This document shows positions 15,135 to 23,929 of a stretch of 64,000 bases of DNA, piece after piece; the first letter of the stretch is position 1, and the number at the start of each line of letters is the position of its first letter. The stretch is from NCBI RefSeq assembly GCF_029223585.1, contig NZ_CP119423.1, positions 2,914,001-2,978,000 on the forward strand, in the 5' to 3' direction. Below the pieces are notes generated by a model. It saw nothing but the letters and a program-made list of their open reading frames with translations, was not told the DNA's origin and made no database searches. Source of the DNA: Photobacterium sp. DA100 (GTDB taxonomy: Bacteria > Pseudomonadota > Gammaproteobacteria > Enterobacterales > Vibrionaceae). Made by a program: the position numbers and the translations under genes.

Positions 15135-16343
15135 TTAATATTTTGCATTTATCACGACGTTTGTCGAGCCGCCTAACGGAATGATCTCACTTTGACCGTA
15201 CCAGTCCCCTTTACGGGTGGTGACATTACCGTCGGTATCGATACGGGCCTTGATGATCATGTCCTGCAGCGAGGTCATCGGGCGCTCAGGGATCATGCTG
15301 TCATTGTCGTCCAATGTCAGGCTGATCGGGAACGACGACAGCGGTACGCGGCGTGCGGCCACCGGCATCGGTGCACCGTCTGCTGAATGAACCGAGATGA
15401 TCACCAAGCCTTGCTCCGGCAACTCCACGTTCGGATCCAGCTCAACCGTTACCGACACTGACGTGGCAGTGTTGTTGCTGCGCTCCAGCTGAGACTGGGC
15501 ACGGGCAATACTGCGGTCAAGCATGTCAGCACGCGGATCATCGGCACCGATCACCTGCTTCATCATGTTCCAGTAGTTGATGGCCTGCTGGAAGTTGCCA
15601 GCTTCAAAGGCATCAAATGCCAATAGCGACAGGGCACGAATGTTGGTGTGATCGACACGCAGGACGCTGCGAAGCAGCAGACGAGCACGCTCGCTCTGCG
15701 CTGGATCGCCAATCATCATCAAGGTCTGGCCATAGCTCAGCATCACTTCCGGATTACTTGGGTCAAGGCGGTAGGCGCGAGCCATCGCATCCTGCGCCGT
15801 TTCCGCATCGCGGTTGGCCATGCCGATGCGGCCCAGCAGCAACCAGCCCGTCGCATCATTTGGCTCACTGTGCAAGCGGGTACGCAATGCCAGTGTCAAA
15901 TCATCCATTTCCTGATCGCTGAGCGGATTGGACTCGTCCATCAAACGCTGAGACAGCTCCGGCAAGCGAGAAACGGTTTCATTCCAAGCCTGAACTTTAT
16001 CCAAGCTACCGACTTTCATGTACATGCCAAAGCTGACGCCAACCAACACAATCAACCCCGGGATAAGCATTGCGGTGCTTACCTGAGTTTTCTTCTGCTC
16101 GGCACTGGCCAGAACATCGTCCAGCAATGACTGCTGGAGCTCAACCACCAGCTCGTCTTTGTTTTCGACCAGCCCTTCGCTGCTTTCTTCCTTAAGCTCG
16201 TCCATACGATCTTTGAAGAACGCTTTGTTCAGCTCATCGCGGCTTGCCACTTCATCTTGCTCTTTGCCTTTGTACATAGGCACGACAAAAATGACCATCG
16301 CGACCAGCACCAAGAGGGTGGAAATTACCCAAAACATCGTCAT
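15135..16343 (-). CDS. ccmI: Cytochrome c maturation protein CcmI (TPR apocytochrome chaperone)
   Basis: Holds apocytochrome c for haem ligation by CcmF/CcmH at the inner membrane. It has 402 residues. An N-terminal membrane segment (FWVISTLLVLVAMVIFVVPMY) and a cytoplasmic loop are followed by a second segment (STAMLIPGLIVLVGVSFGMYM, about residues 90-110). TPR repeats come next, for example GWLLLGRIGMANRDAETAQ and NPEVMLSYGQTLMM, then a C-terminal beta-rich domain. The start overlaps the ccmH stop (TAATG), indicating translational coupling. It is the last gene of the ccmABCDEFGHI order. Confidence 0.93.
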   Translation of the reverse strand: MTMFWVISTLLVLVAMVIFVVPMYKGKEQDEVASRDELNKAFFKDRMDELKEESSEGLVENKDELVVELQQSLLDDVLASAEQKKTQVSTAMLIPGLIVLVGVSFGMYMKVGSLDKVQAWNETVSRLPELSQRLMDESNPLSDQEMDDLTLALRTRLHSEPNDATGWLLLGRIGMANRDAETAQDAMARAYRLDPSNPEVMLSYGQTLMMIGDPAQSERARLLLRSVLRVDHTNIRALSLLAFDAFEAGNFQQAINYWNMMKQVIGADDPRADMLDRSIARAQSQLERSNNTATSVSVTVELDPNVELPEQGLVIISVHSADGAPMPVAARRVPLSSFPISLTLDDNDSMIPERPMTSLQDMIIKARIDTDGNVTTRKGDWYGQSEIIPLGGSTNVVINAKY

Positions 16344-16903
16344 TATTTCACCTTACCGTCTTGGTTTGTCTGCGAAGAGGCCTTGTCGGCCTCGGTACCC
16401 ATTTCGGCCATCAGCGCCTGCAAACGGGCTTGCTCTTGCGCGTCCAACTCTGAGTCAGTCACTTTTTCCGTGCTTTTGCGCGAACGCATCACCAAGATGG
16501 TAAAGCCCACGACGATAAAGAACAGTGGACCTAGCCACAGGATCAGGGTTGATGCCATCACAGGCGGGTTGTATGTCACAAAGTTGCCGTAGCGGGCAAT
16601 CATGTAATCCACAACATCCTGCTTGCTCTTGCCTTCCTGAAGCAGCTCGTAGGTTTTCTGGCGCATATCTTGCGCCAAGGCCGCATTCGAATCAGCAATG
16701 TTGTTGTTCTGACACTTAGGGCAGCGTAGCGTGGCAGCCAGCTCCTGGAAGTCCTTCTCCTGCTGCAGAGAATCGAACTCGTAGACATCAATAGAAGCGA
16801 GCGCCGGTGCCGGCGCGGTCACCAACGCAGCACCTGTGAACACCATCGCCATCGCGAGGATAGGACCGGTGAACAAGCGGGTCATTCGACGAGAAATCAT
16901 CAT
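16343..16903 (-). CDS. ccmH: Cytochrome c maturation thiol protein CcmH
   Basis: Periplasm-facing, membrane-anchored thioredox protein that reduces apocytochrome c for haem attachment. It has 186 residues. It carries a signal peptide, the family motif LRCPKCQNNNIADSNA with the redox cysteines at 61 and 64, and a membrane anchor ASTLILWLGPLFFIVVGFTILV near residues 116-138. The C-terminus is charged. This is the short CcmH form, with the TPR part encoded separately as ccmI. Its start overlaps the ccmG stop (TAATG). Confidence 0.95.
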   Translation of the reverse strand: MMISRRMTRLFTGPILAMAMVFTGAALVTAPAPALASIDVYEFDSLQQEKDFQELAATLRCPKCQNNNIADSNAALAQDMRQKTYELLQEGKSKQDVVDYMIARYGNFVTYNPPVMASTLILWLGPLFFIVVGFTILVMRSRKSTEKVTDSELDAQEQARLQALMAEMGTEADKASSQTNQDGKVK

Positions 16904-17457
16904 TATCCCTGCGCCTCCTCAATCAGCGCCTCGTACATCGGTTTCAATGTCTCGTTCCAGTTACGGTCGTTGACATCACCGACATGGCGATAGCGAATAA
17001 TACCGTTAGCATCAATCAGGAAAGTTTCCGGTGCGCCGTACACGCCCAGATCCATCCCCAGCATCCCGTTACCGTCAAACAGGCTATGCAGGTAAGGGTT
17101 ACCCAGCTCGTTGAGCCAGCGTACTGCTTTCAGGCGCTCGTCCTTGTAGTTGAGGCCGATGATCTTCACGCCTTCGCTTGCTAGCTGGTTAAGGTAAGTG
17201 TGCTCGGCATAACAGGTCGGACACCAGGTCGCCCATACGTTAAGCAGCAGAGGCTCACCCTTGAAGATGTCCTGCTCGTACAGCTTGCCGGCTTCCACCA
17301 AGTCCTCGAGCTTGAACTGCGGGACCGGCTTGCCCACCAGCACCGATTCCAACTTGGTTGGATCATCGCCGCCGGCGTTACGGCTGAGCTGGATCATGAA
17401 CATCACGACCAGCCCCATGAACAGGACTAATGGGATAAAAAGTAACTTCTTGTTCAT
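16903..17457 (-). CDS. ccmG: Thiol:disulfide interchange protein CcmG / DsbE
   Basis: Membrane-anchored periplasmic thioredoxin that keeps CcmH and apocytochrome c reduced. It has 184 residues, with an N-terminal anchor (LLFIPLVLFMGLVVMFMIQL), a thioredoxin fold and the active site WATWCPTC with cysteines at 79 and 82. The cis-proline segment YGAPETFLID is present. The start codon overlaps the ccmF stop. Confidence 0.96.
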   Translation of the reverse strand: MNKKLLFIPLVLFMGLVVMFMIQLSRNAGGDDPTKLESVLVGKPVPQFKLEDLVEAGKLYEQDIFKGEPLLLNVWATWCPTCYAEHTYLNQLASEGVKIIGLNYKDERLKAVRWLNELGNPYLHSLFDGNGMLGMDLGVYGAPETFLIDANGIIRYRHVGDVNDRNWNETLKPMYEALIEEAQG

Positions 17458-19442
17458 CAGTTTGCCTTCGCCTCCTGCTTCGCAACCACAGACTCACCTT
17501 TCTCTTCCTTGCGGCGGAAACGGTAGCGCTTGTCACTAATGGCAAATGCACCGCCCAGAGCCATCAAGGCCGAGCCGAACCAAATCCAGTTTACAAACGG
17601 CTTAAAGTAGATACGTACCGCCCAAGCACCGTCGGTCAGCTTCTCACCCATTGCCACGTATAGGTCACGGGTTACGCCGCTGTCGATGGCCGCTTCGGTC
17701 ATCATAGAGCCCGCCACCGAGTAGAAACGCTTCTCGGCATGCAGGGTCGTTACACGTCTACCGTCGCGGGTAATATTGAAGTCCGCAATGTAACCGTCGT
17801 AGTTAGGGCCGTCGGCATCACGCAAACCGGCAAAGTGGAAATCGTAGCCTTGAACTTGCACCGTCTCACCCGGTGCCATGCGCACGTCACGCTCGATATC
17901 GTAGTTCGATACCAGAGTAATACCGATAACGGAAACAGCCAGACCAATATGGCCCAGTACCATCGCCCAGTGACTACGGCCCAGCTTGGTAAGTCCTTTC
18001 CACAGGGTATGGCGGTGTGTCGCACGCTCATACAACTCAAAACCGTGCATCACGATGATCCACACGGCCATCGCCATACCAAGTACCGCCAATGGCTCAA
18101 GCACTTCGGTGAACAGCCATACCGACAGGAATGCAAACGGGATAGTGACCAGGGCAGAGATGATCATCTGCTTGCTGATGTTCGAGACCTTGTCGCGCTT
18201 CCAGCGAACCAGTGGGCCGACACCCAGAATGAAGGCAAACGGGATCATCAGCCAGGTGAACAGGGTATTAAAGAACGGCACCCCGATAGACACCGAGCCC
18301 AAACCGATTTGCTTGTGGACCAGTGGCAGCAAAGTACCAATAAGAACAACAAGCAGTGCGGCAACCAACAGCAGGTTGTTCGCCAGTAGCAGGTTCTCGC
18401 GCGAGAACAAGGCGTAGTTACCACGGGAGCGGATCTGGGCGCCGCGCAGTGCGTAAAGCAACAATGAACCGCCGATCACCACCACCAGGAAGCCAAGGAT
18501 GAACATGCCGCGAGCCGGATCGGATGCAAACGCGTGCACCGAGACCAAGACGCCGGAACGGACCAGGAAGGTGCCCAGCAGGCTCAATGAGAAGGCAGAA
18601 ATCGCCAGCAGCACCGTCCATGCTTTGAACGTACCGCGTTTTTCAGTCACAGCCAGCGAGTGCATCAAGGCCGTACCGGCTAGCCATGGCATAAAGGAGG
18701 CGTTTTCTACTGGATCCCAGAACCACCAGCCACCCCAGCCAAGCTCATAGTAAGCCCACCAAGAGCCCAGTGCGATACCCAATGTTAGGAATGCCCATGC
18801 CGCAATCGTCCAAGGACGAGACCAGCGTGCCCAAGCCGTATCCAAACGACCTGTCATTAGCGAGGCAATCGCAAAAGCAAAAGCGACCGAGAAGCCCACA
18901 TAACCCATGTAGAGCAGCGGCGGGTGAATGATCAGCCCCGGATCCTGCAACAGCGGGTTGAGGTCACGGCCATCGACCGGGAAGAACGGCAGGGTACGCA
19001 AGAATGGGTTGGAGGTCGCAATGATGAACAGCAAGAAGCCGATCGCAATCATCCCCATGACAGACAGTACGCGCGCCAGTGATTCCAGCGGCATGCCACG
19101 GCTAAACACCGCAACAGCAACGGCCCAGCCAGCTTGGATCAGCGCCCAAAGCAGCAACGAGCCTTCGTGGCCGCCCCATACTGCCGACAAGCGGTAGTAC
19201 CAAGGCAGCAAGGTGTTAGAGTTACTGGCAACATACGCTACCGTGAAATCATTGCTGTAAAAAGCCCAGCTTAGAACGATAAACGACACTAAAGTCATGC
19301 CGAAAATACCATACGTCAGCGGACGGGCCATTCGCATTAGTGCCTGATTCCCAACGGATGCGCCGTAGAGGGGATAGATGCTGACCAGGATGGATAATCC
19401 CAGTGCAACAATCAGGCTAAAGTTGCCTATTTCTGCAATCAT
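17457..19442 (-). CDS. ccmF: Haem lyase subunit CcmF
   Basis: Large polytopic inner-membrane subunit that takes haem from holo-CcmE and ligates it to apocytochrome c. It has 661 residues and many membrane segments. The tryptophan-rich motif GWGGWWFWDPVENASFMPW (about residues 234-252) and the family sequence NPLLQDPGLIIHPPLLYMGYVGFSVAFAFA are present. The start ATG at 19442 overlaps the ccmE stop (TAATG). Confidence 0.97.
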   Translation of the reverse strand: MIAEIGNFSLIVALGLSILVSIYPLYGASVGNQALMRMARPLTYGIFGMTLVSFIVLSWAFYSNDFTVAYVASNSNTLLPWYYRLSAVWGGHEGSLLLWALIQAGWAVAVAVFSRGMPLESLARVLSVMGMIAIGFLLFIIATSNPFLRTLPFFPVDGRDLNPLLQDPGLIIHPPLLYMGYVGFSVAFAFAIASLMTGRLDTAWARWSRPWTIAAWAFLTLGIALGSWWAYYELGWGGWWFWDPVENASFMPWLAGTALMHSLAVTEKRGTFKAWTVLLAISAFSLSLLGTFLVRSGVLVSVHAFASDPARGMFILGFLVVVIGGSLLLYALRGAQIRSRGNYALFSRENLLLANNLLLVAALLVVLIGTLLPLVHKQIGLGSVSIGVPFFNTLFTWLMIPFAFILGVGPLVRWKRDKVSNISKQMIISALVTIPFAFLSVWLFTEVLEPLAVLGMAMAVWIIVMHGFELYERATHRHTLWKGLTKLGRSHWAMVLGHIGLAVSVIGITLVSNYDIERDVRMAPGETVQVQGYDFHFAGLRDADGPNYDGYIADFNITRDGRRVTTLHAEKRFYSVAGSMMTEAAIDSGVTRDLYVAMGEKLTDGAWAVRIYFKPFVNWIWFGSALMALGGAFAISDKRYRFRRKEEKGESVVAKQEAKAN

Positions 19443-19927
19443 TATTGAGCACTACCCTGTAGTTGTTCTTCGGTGTACTGAAGCGGCGCGTGGGTACGCT
19501 CCATTGCTTCTGCTACTTCGGGTGGCAAATACTCTTCATCGTGTTTCGCCAGCACTTCATGGGCTTCAATGGTGGTTGAGTCAACCAACACACCCTGAGC
19601 AACGATGCCCTGTCCTTCACGGAATAGATCCGGCAAGATGCCGTTATACTTAATCGTTACCGCCGGACCAACATCAGCCACGTCGAAGGTTACTTGCAAA
19701 GACTGGGGATCACGAACCACGGAGCCTTCCACAACCATGCCGCCAATCCGCAAACGCTGACCGACTTCCGGCTTGCTTCCATCCCGCTTACCCTCGACCA
19801 ACTCGGTCGGAGTATAGAATAGATCCATATTCTGGTTTAGAGCATATAGCAGCAACCCGATGGTTGCACCGAGGCCAACTACCAACGCCAATACCAACGT
19901 CAGGCGCTTTTTACGTCTCGGGTTCAT
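19442..19927 (-). CDS. ccmE: Haem chaperone CcmE
   Basis: Periplasmic haem carrier anchored in the inner membrane. It binds haem covalently through a histidine and hands it to CcmF. It has 161 residues with an N-terminal anchor ([22 protein letters not shown]) and an OB-fold. The haem-binding segment [12 protein letters not shown] places the ligand histidine at 129 and the conserved tyrosine at 133. It overlaps ccmD by 4 bp. Confidence 0.97.
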   Translation of the reverse strand: MNPRRKKRLTLVLALVVGLGATIGLLLYALNQNMDLFYTPTELVEGKRDGSKPEVGQRLRIGGMVVEGSVVRDPQSLQVTFDVADVGPAVTIKYNGILPDLFREGQGIVAQGVLVDSTTIEAHEVLAKHDEEYLPPEVAEAMERTHAPLQYTEEQLQGSAQ

Positions 19928-20130
19928 AATGTGTTCTCCAGTTTTTCAGCTTCTTTAATACGCTTTTCACGCGCAATCTTGTTCTTGATCTCTGCTGCCA
20001 GACGACGCTTGGTATTCAAGCTCGAAACAATCAACCACAGCAAGGCCGCAAAGGAAATACCGTAGGCACTCCAGACGAAAGAGGCATAGCCTCCCATCGC
20101 CAAAAAGTCACTAAAAGAGTCAAAATGCAT
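19924..20130 (-). CDS. ccmD: Haem exporter accessory protein CcmD
   Basis: 68-residue single-span membrane protein that releases holo-CcmE from the CcmABC complex. The membrane segment ([22 protein letters not shown], about residues 17-38) precedes a highly charged cytoplasmic tail, as in the family. It lies 7 bp after ccmC and overlaps ccmE by 4 bp. Confidence 0.92.
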   Translation of the reverse strand: MHFDSFSDFLAMGGYASFVWSAYGISFAALLWLIVSSLNTKRRLAAEIKNKIAREKRIKEAEKLENTL

Positions 20131-20137
20131 AATGGCC

Positions 20138-20869
20138 TCACTTCATCAGGGCACGCACCCAAGGGCGGTGACTTTCACGGGCAACAATTTCATTGCGCAA
20201 ACGGATCATGGTCAGCGCACCAAAGAAACAAGCAAAACCAAGAAGGTTAAGTAGCAGAGGCCACAACATGGAAGTTGCAATTGACGGTTTTGCAAATTTA
20301 GTGATCGTCGCACCCTGGTGCAACGTGTTCCACCACTCTACCGAGAAGTGGATGATAGGCAGGTTGATCACACCAACAATCGCCAAGATACCGGCAGCTT
20401 TGCCCGCTGTTTTCTGGTCGTCAAAGGCGTTGTACAAGGCAATCACGCCCAGGTAGAGGAATAGCAGAATCAACTCGGAAGTCAGGCGCGCATCCCATAC
20501 CCACCAAGCACCCCACATTGGCTTGCCCCAGATAGCACCGGTCAGCAGAGCGATCACGGTGAATACGGCCCCGATAGGTGCCATGGCCAGCGCGGCCATG
20601 TTGGATAGGCGAATTTGCCACACCAAACCGATAAAGGCGGCAATCGCCATCGACATGTAAGCGCCCATCGACCATATCGCTGCAGGAACATGCAGGTAAA
20701 TGATTCGGAAACTATCGCCCTGCTGGTAGTCTGTCGGGGCAAACATCAGTCCCCAAACTGTACCGATCAGGATGGATAACAAAGCAATGACGGAAAACCA
20801 AGGCAATAACGTACCGCACAGACGGTAACAATTCTCAGCTTTCGCGTATGGGTGTAACCACTTCCACAT
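20138..20869 (-). CDS. ccmC: Haem-handling membrane protein CcmC
   Basis: Loads haem onto CcmE. It has 243 residues from the ATG at 20869 (MWKWLHPYA), matching the E. coli start; a TTG four codons upstream is unlikely. It has six membrane segments, the family stretch WGKPMWGAWWVWDARLTSEL with the tryptophan-rich WWVWD motif, and the histidine-bearing IIYLHVPAAIWSM and NLPIIHFSVEWWNTLHQG. A 278-bp gap separates it from ccmB upstream. Confidence 0.97.
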   Translation of the reverse strand: MWKWLHPYAKAENCYRLCGTLLPWFSVIALLSILIGTVWGLMFAPTDYQQGDSFRIIYLHVPAAIWSMGAYMSMAIAAFIGLVWQIRLSNMAALAMAPIGAVFTVIALLTGAIWGKPMWGAWWVWDARLTSELILLFLYLGVIALYNAFDDQKTAGKAAGILAIVGVINLPIIHFSVEWWNTLHQGATITKFAKPSIATSMLWPLLLNLLGFACFFGALTMIRLRNEIVARESHRPWVRALMK

Positions 20870-21147
20870 AATTTTGCTCAACTCATCTAATAAGAATAAT
20901 TACGTTGCCAAACAGCTCTTAGCTCAAACACTCTGTCTAGCGTCATCAAAAAGCCTGTTTATTGATCTTGACGACTATGCACCTTGAATGAGGTCAGAAC
21001 TCCCTCATCATCCAAAATGTCATACCGACATAAATACCCCTTCGGGGGTATTGCATCAGATATCGTCTGCTTCCTTGTTCTTGCTCAAAATTGTCTCATG
21101 AGATCCATTCTCATGAAAAAGTACAAACACCAGTTAATTGTAATCAG
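20870..21147. other. Non-coding gap between ccmB and ccmC with a UUCG hairpin
   Basis: An unusually long gap (278 bp) inside an operon whose other genes overlap or nearly touch. It contains AATACCCC / GGGGTATT (21033-21052), an 8-bp stem with a TTCG tetraloop on the plus strand. No T-run follows on either strand. It could hold an internal promoter for ccmC-I or a structured RNA element. I see no gene. Confidence 0.5.
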
Positions 21148-21813
21148 TTATTGCACACTAATTCGTAGTGAAGCTGCGACAGCAAATGGAGAAAGTGTCG
21201 CCGAGGCCACCAACATAGCCCCCATCAGTGCCAATTGCCCGTTATAAGGCATGCCCAAACCGGCCGCATCAATCGCCGAGGTCGCAAATATAAGCACAGG
21301 AATATAGAGCGGCAATATGAGCAGGCTCAATAAAACGCCACCCTTGCGCAGTCCGACCGTCAGGGCAACCCCAATTGCCCCCAGAAAGCTTAACGTCGGT
21401 GTCCCGATAAGTAGGGTAAGCACCACAGCCTTCCACGTTTCCCACTCCAGCGAGAGCAAAATCGCCAGCAGCGGGCTGATCAGCAACAGCGGCAAGCCTG
21501 TCAGCAACCAATGGGCAATCATCTTGGCAAAAGCCAATACCGGCAGCGGTGTCGGCATCAGCAGCATTTGCTCCAGCGAGCCATCGACAAAGTCATCCCG
21601 GAACAGGCGCTCCATCGAGAGCAAGGCCGCCAACAGCGCCGCAACCCATACAATACCCGGCGCAATCCGCGCCAACAGGTTAGGCTCGGGGCCGACCCCC
21701 AGCGGAAAAAGGGTGATAACAATGATAAAGAACCACAGCGGGTTGAACACTTCGGCCTGACGGCGGAAAGCAATCAAGAGTTCGCGGCGGATCACTTGGA
21801 AAATCGCACTCAT
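21148..21813 (-). CDS. ccmB: Haem exporter membrane subunit CcmB
   Basis: Membrane subunit of the CcmAB ABC transporter, which drives release of holo-CcmE. It has 221 residues, the usual size, with six hydrophobic segments. Family sequences RRELLIAFRRQAEVFNPLWFF, MERLFRDDFVDGSLEQMLLMP and LPLYIPVLIFATSAI are present. It starts 6 bp after ccmA. Confidence 0.96.
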   Translation of the reverse strand: MSAIFQVIRRELLIAFRRQAEVFNPLWFFIIVITLFPLGVGPEPNLLARIAPGIVWVAALLAALLSMERLFRDDFVDGSLEQMLLMPTPLPVLAFAKMIAHWLLTGLPLLLISPLLAILLSLEWETWKAVVLTLLIGTPTLSFLGAIGVALTVGLRKGGVLLSLLILPLYIPVLIFATSAIDAAGLGMPYNGQLALMGAMLVASATLSPFAVAASLRISVQ

Positions 21814-21819
21814 CGTCTG

Positions 21820-22470
21820 TTACCGCCCCAACTTTATTTTTCTTAGCTTGTCGCTGTCTGTGAACATATCCTGATGGGTCGTCAATACCACAATCCCACC
21901 GCGCTTGGCATGGGCCAGGAACAAACGCTCCAGTACCTTCACGCCTTGTTTATCAATCGCCGTCAGTGGCTCATCCAAGATCCACAACTTGTGGTTGCTC
22001 AGCCACAGCCGGGCCAAGGCCACACGGCGCTGCTGACCGGCAGACAACTGACCGGCAGGCACATCTTCCCGCCCGGCCAGGCCAACCTGGGCCAAGGCCT
22101 GCCACAAGCTGTCATCGCCAGATACCTGAGGCGCGCCCGCTAGATCAGAGCTTTCGTTGCATTGGTGCATCGACTGAAAAAAAGCCAGGTTCTCGAAGGC
22201 TGTCAGCTCACGCTTAACCCCGGTCTGGTGCCCCAGAAACAACAATTCTTGGTGGTAGTCTTCGCGAGCTGATTCAATATCTTCATCCAGCCAGCAAACC
22301 CGCCCGTTATCTGCGCGGCCAAGCCCAGCAAGGATCCGTAACAAGGTCGTTTTCCCTGCGCCGTTGTGGCCTTCAATCTGGACTAGTTCCCCCGACGAGA
22401 CCGTAAAATACAGATCCTCAAACAATACCCTTTCGTCCCGGGTACAACTTAACTCTTCAACAGACAACAT
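21820..22470 (-). CDS. ccmA: Haem exporter ATP-binding subunit CcmA
   Basis: ABC ATPase of the CcmAB complex and first gene of the ccm operon. It has 216 residues with Walker [13 protein letters not shown] (about residues 35-46), signature [13 protein letters not shown], Walker [13 protein letters not shown] and a switch histidine in LTTHQD. The start is the ATG at 22470. The preceding gap contains array O and the terminator of the chemotaxis operon, so ccm should have its own promoter. Confidence 0.97.
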   Translation of the reverse strand: MLSVEELSCTRDERVLFEDLYFTVSSGELVQIEGHNGAGKTTLLRILAGLGRADNGRVCWLDEDIESAREDYHQELLFLGHQTGVKRELTAFENLAFFQSMHQCNESSDLAGAPQVSGDDSLWQALAQVGLAGREDVPAGQLSAGQQRRVALARLWLSNHKLWILDEPLTAIDKQGVKVLERLFLAHAKRGGIVVLTTHQDMFTDSDKLRKIKLGR

Positions 22471-22820
22471 AAAAATGATGTATCCTAGGTGTCACAAATA
22501 GACTCGCATAGTACCACAGCCCCCCCTCGGGTTGTTAGAGACTAGGGGTCGTAATTGTGACTTCAATGCTAAGCCCGCGATTCGCTTCTCCACATTGCCA
22601 CTGTGCGACAAGCAAACATTAAAAAAGTGCCACAAGAAATATAAAAAATAGCAAAATCGTTAATTATGCGCACACTTTCATCGCAACTTGTTCAGCCAGA
22701 CACCACCCGCCAAATACCTCTTCCAGCGTAAAAATATTAAAAGTGAAAAAAATGCTTACAAGTTAGAAGCGGAAGCAAGCCCTTAAAAAGCGAAGGAAGA
22801 GCTGGAAGTGCAGGCCCGAG
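22471..22820. other. AT-rich intergenic region upstream of ccmA
   Basis: About 350 bp with no gene that I can support; it should contain the ccm promoter. No -35/-10 pair stood out. Its distal end is purine-rich, with GGAAGAGC, in front of array O. Confidence 0.4.
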
Positions 22821-22867
22821 GTTCTGGATCCTGGATCCTGGGTTCTGGGTTCTGGGTTCTGGGTTCT
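22821..22867. repeat. Composite 7-bp array O (GGATCCT x2, then GGGTTCT x4)
   Basis: Two copies of GGATCCT (22826-22839) run without a break into four copies of GGGTTCT (22840-22867). Two units differing by two bases share one register. GGAAGAGC and CAGGCCC just before it resemble, in reverse complement, the GCTCTTCC / GGGCCTG flank of arrays J and M. Confidence 0.93.
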
Positions 22868-22882
22868 AGCATCTCAATATAC

Positions 22883-22913
22883 AAAAAAGCCCCTCCATAA
22901 CCGGAAGGGCTTT
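22883..22913 (-). terminator. Intrinsic terminator of the flagellar/chemotaxis operon
   Basis: AAAGCCC..TCC / GGA.GGGCTTT forms a stem with a short loop, followed on the minus strand by TTTTTT. It lies 30 bp after the last gene of the cluster. Confidence 0.9.
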
Positions 22914-22942
22914 ATGTCATAAAAGCACGTTGGTAATTTCAA

Positions 22943-23371
22943 CTACCGACGGGAATGGTGCATCTGCTGCAGCCGGAGTAGCAACTCGGCTTCGGCTTTT
23001 GGCAAGTCGCACTCACGCATCAGTTCATTGACATCCGCACCGAGTTCGACCATTTTGCTGGCACGGCTGTACAGGCGGCTGTCGGGATCTTGCATTGCCA
23101 GCTCACCCTGGCGATCAGCCAGCTCTTCCAGGTGACGGGCCATGTCGGCCAACTTCTGGCTCATCCCCATGGTACCAGCGCGCAGCTCGTTGAACTGCTT
23201 GACCAAACTTTCCTGCTGCTGGCGGGCATTTTTCAACACCAGCTCTGTCGCTGCAAATTTGGTTTCAAGGGCCTGGCGGGCAGTACGCTCACGCTTTACC
23301 ATCAGCCAGGCGACCACAATCGCCAACAGCGACAAGGCCAGCGGTAACCATTGCAACAACATCTCTAGCAT
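22943..23371 (-). CDS. DUF2802 coiled-coil membrane protein
   Basis: 142 residues from the ATG at 23371, which overlaps the cheW stop (TAATG); an upstream frame to 23395 is unlikely. An N-terminal membrane segment (WLPLALSLLAIVVAWLMV) is followed by a long coiled coil (about residues 25-95) and a C-terminal DUF2802-type helical segment (YSRASKMVELGADVNELMRECDLPKAEAELLLRL). The same family follows cheW in the V. cholerae cluster. Its function is not established; the position suggests a role with polar chemotaxis or flagella. Confidence 0.85.
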   Translation of the reverse strand: MLEMLLQWLPLALSLLAIVVAWLMVKRERTARQALETKFAATELVLKNARQQQESLVKQFNELRAGTMGMSQKLADMARHLEELADRQGELAMQDPDSRLYSRASKMVELGADVNELMRECDLPKAEAELLLRLQQMHHSRR

Positions 23372-23865
23372 TACAGGTACGCCATCTCGTCCCATTCTTC
23401 ATCTGATAATAGCTTATTGAGATCAACCAAGATCAACAACTGGCCGTCACGGTTGCTCACGCCCTGAATGAACTTCGCGCTCTCTTCCGTGCCGACGCTT
23501 GGCGTACTGTCGATCTCGGAGCTGCGCAGGTACACCACTTCTGCCACGCTATCCACCAAGATACCGATCACCTGCTTTTCTGCCTCGATGATCACAATAC
23601 GGGTATTGTCTGAAATTTCGCCCGGCATCAGTCCGAAACGGGAGCGGGTATCGATAACGGTCACAACGTTACCACGCAGGTTGATGATCCCCAGTACGTA
23701 GTCAGGCGCGCCCGGTACCGGGGCAATTTCGGAATAGCGCAACACTTCGCGAACCTGCATGACGTTAATACCGTAGGTTTCGTCTTCCAGCTGGAAGGTC
23801 ACCCACTGCAGGACCTGATCATTACTGTCTTCTTTTTGTATTTCAGCGACACTCACCTGTGACAT
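23371..23865 (-). CDS. cheW: Chemotaxis coupling protein CheW
   Basis: Scaffold that links chemoreceptors to CheA in polar arrays. It has 164 residues, with a single CheW domain covering VLQWVTFQLEDETYGINVMQVREVLRYSEIAPVPGAPDYVLGIINLRGNVVTVID and beyond. The N-terminal extension is short. The last base of its TAA stop doubles as the start of the DUF2802 gene. Confidence 0.96.
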   Translation of the reverse strand: MSQVSVAEIQKEDSNDQVLQWVTFQLEDETYGINVMQVREVLRYSEIAPVPGAPDYVLGIINLRGNVVTVIDTRSRFGLMPGEISDNTRIVIIEAEKQVIGILVDSVAEVVYLRSSEIDSTPSVGTEESAKFIQGVSNRDGQLLILVDLNKLLSDEEWDEMAYL

Positions 23866-23929
23866 GCTGTTTCCTCTTTGATCTATTTTGCTGCATTCAA
23901 CGCATTAGCGCCTGCGATGATACAGGAGC

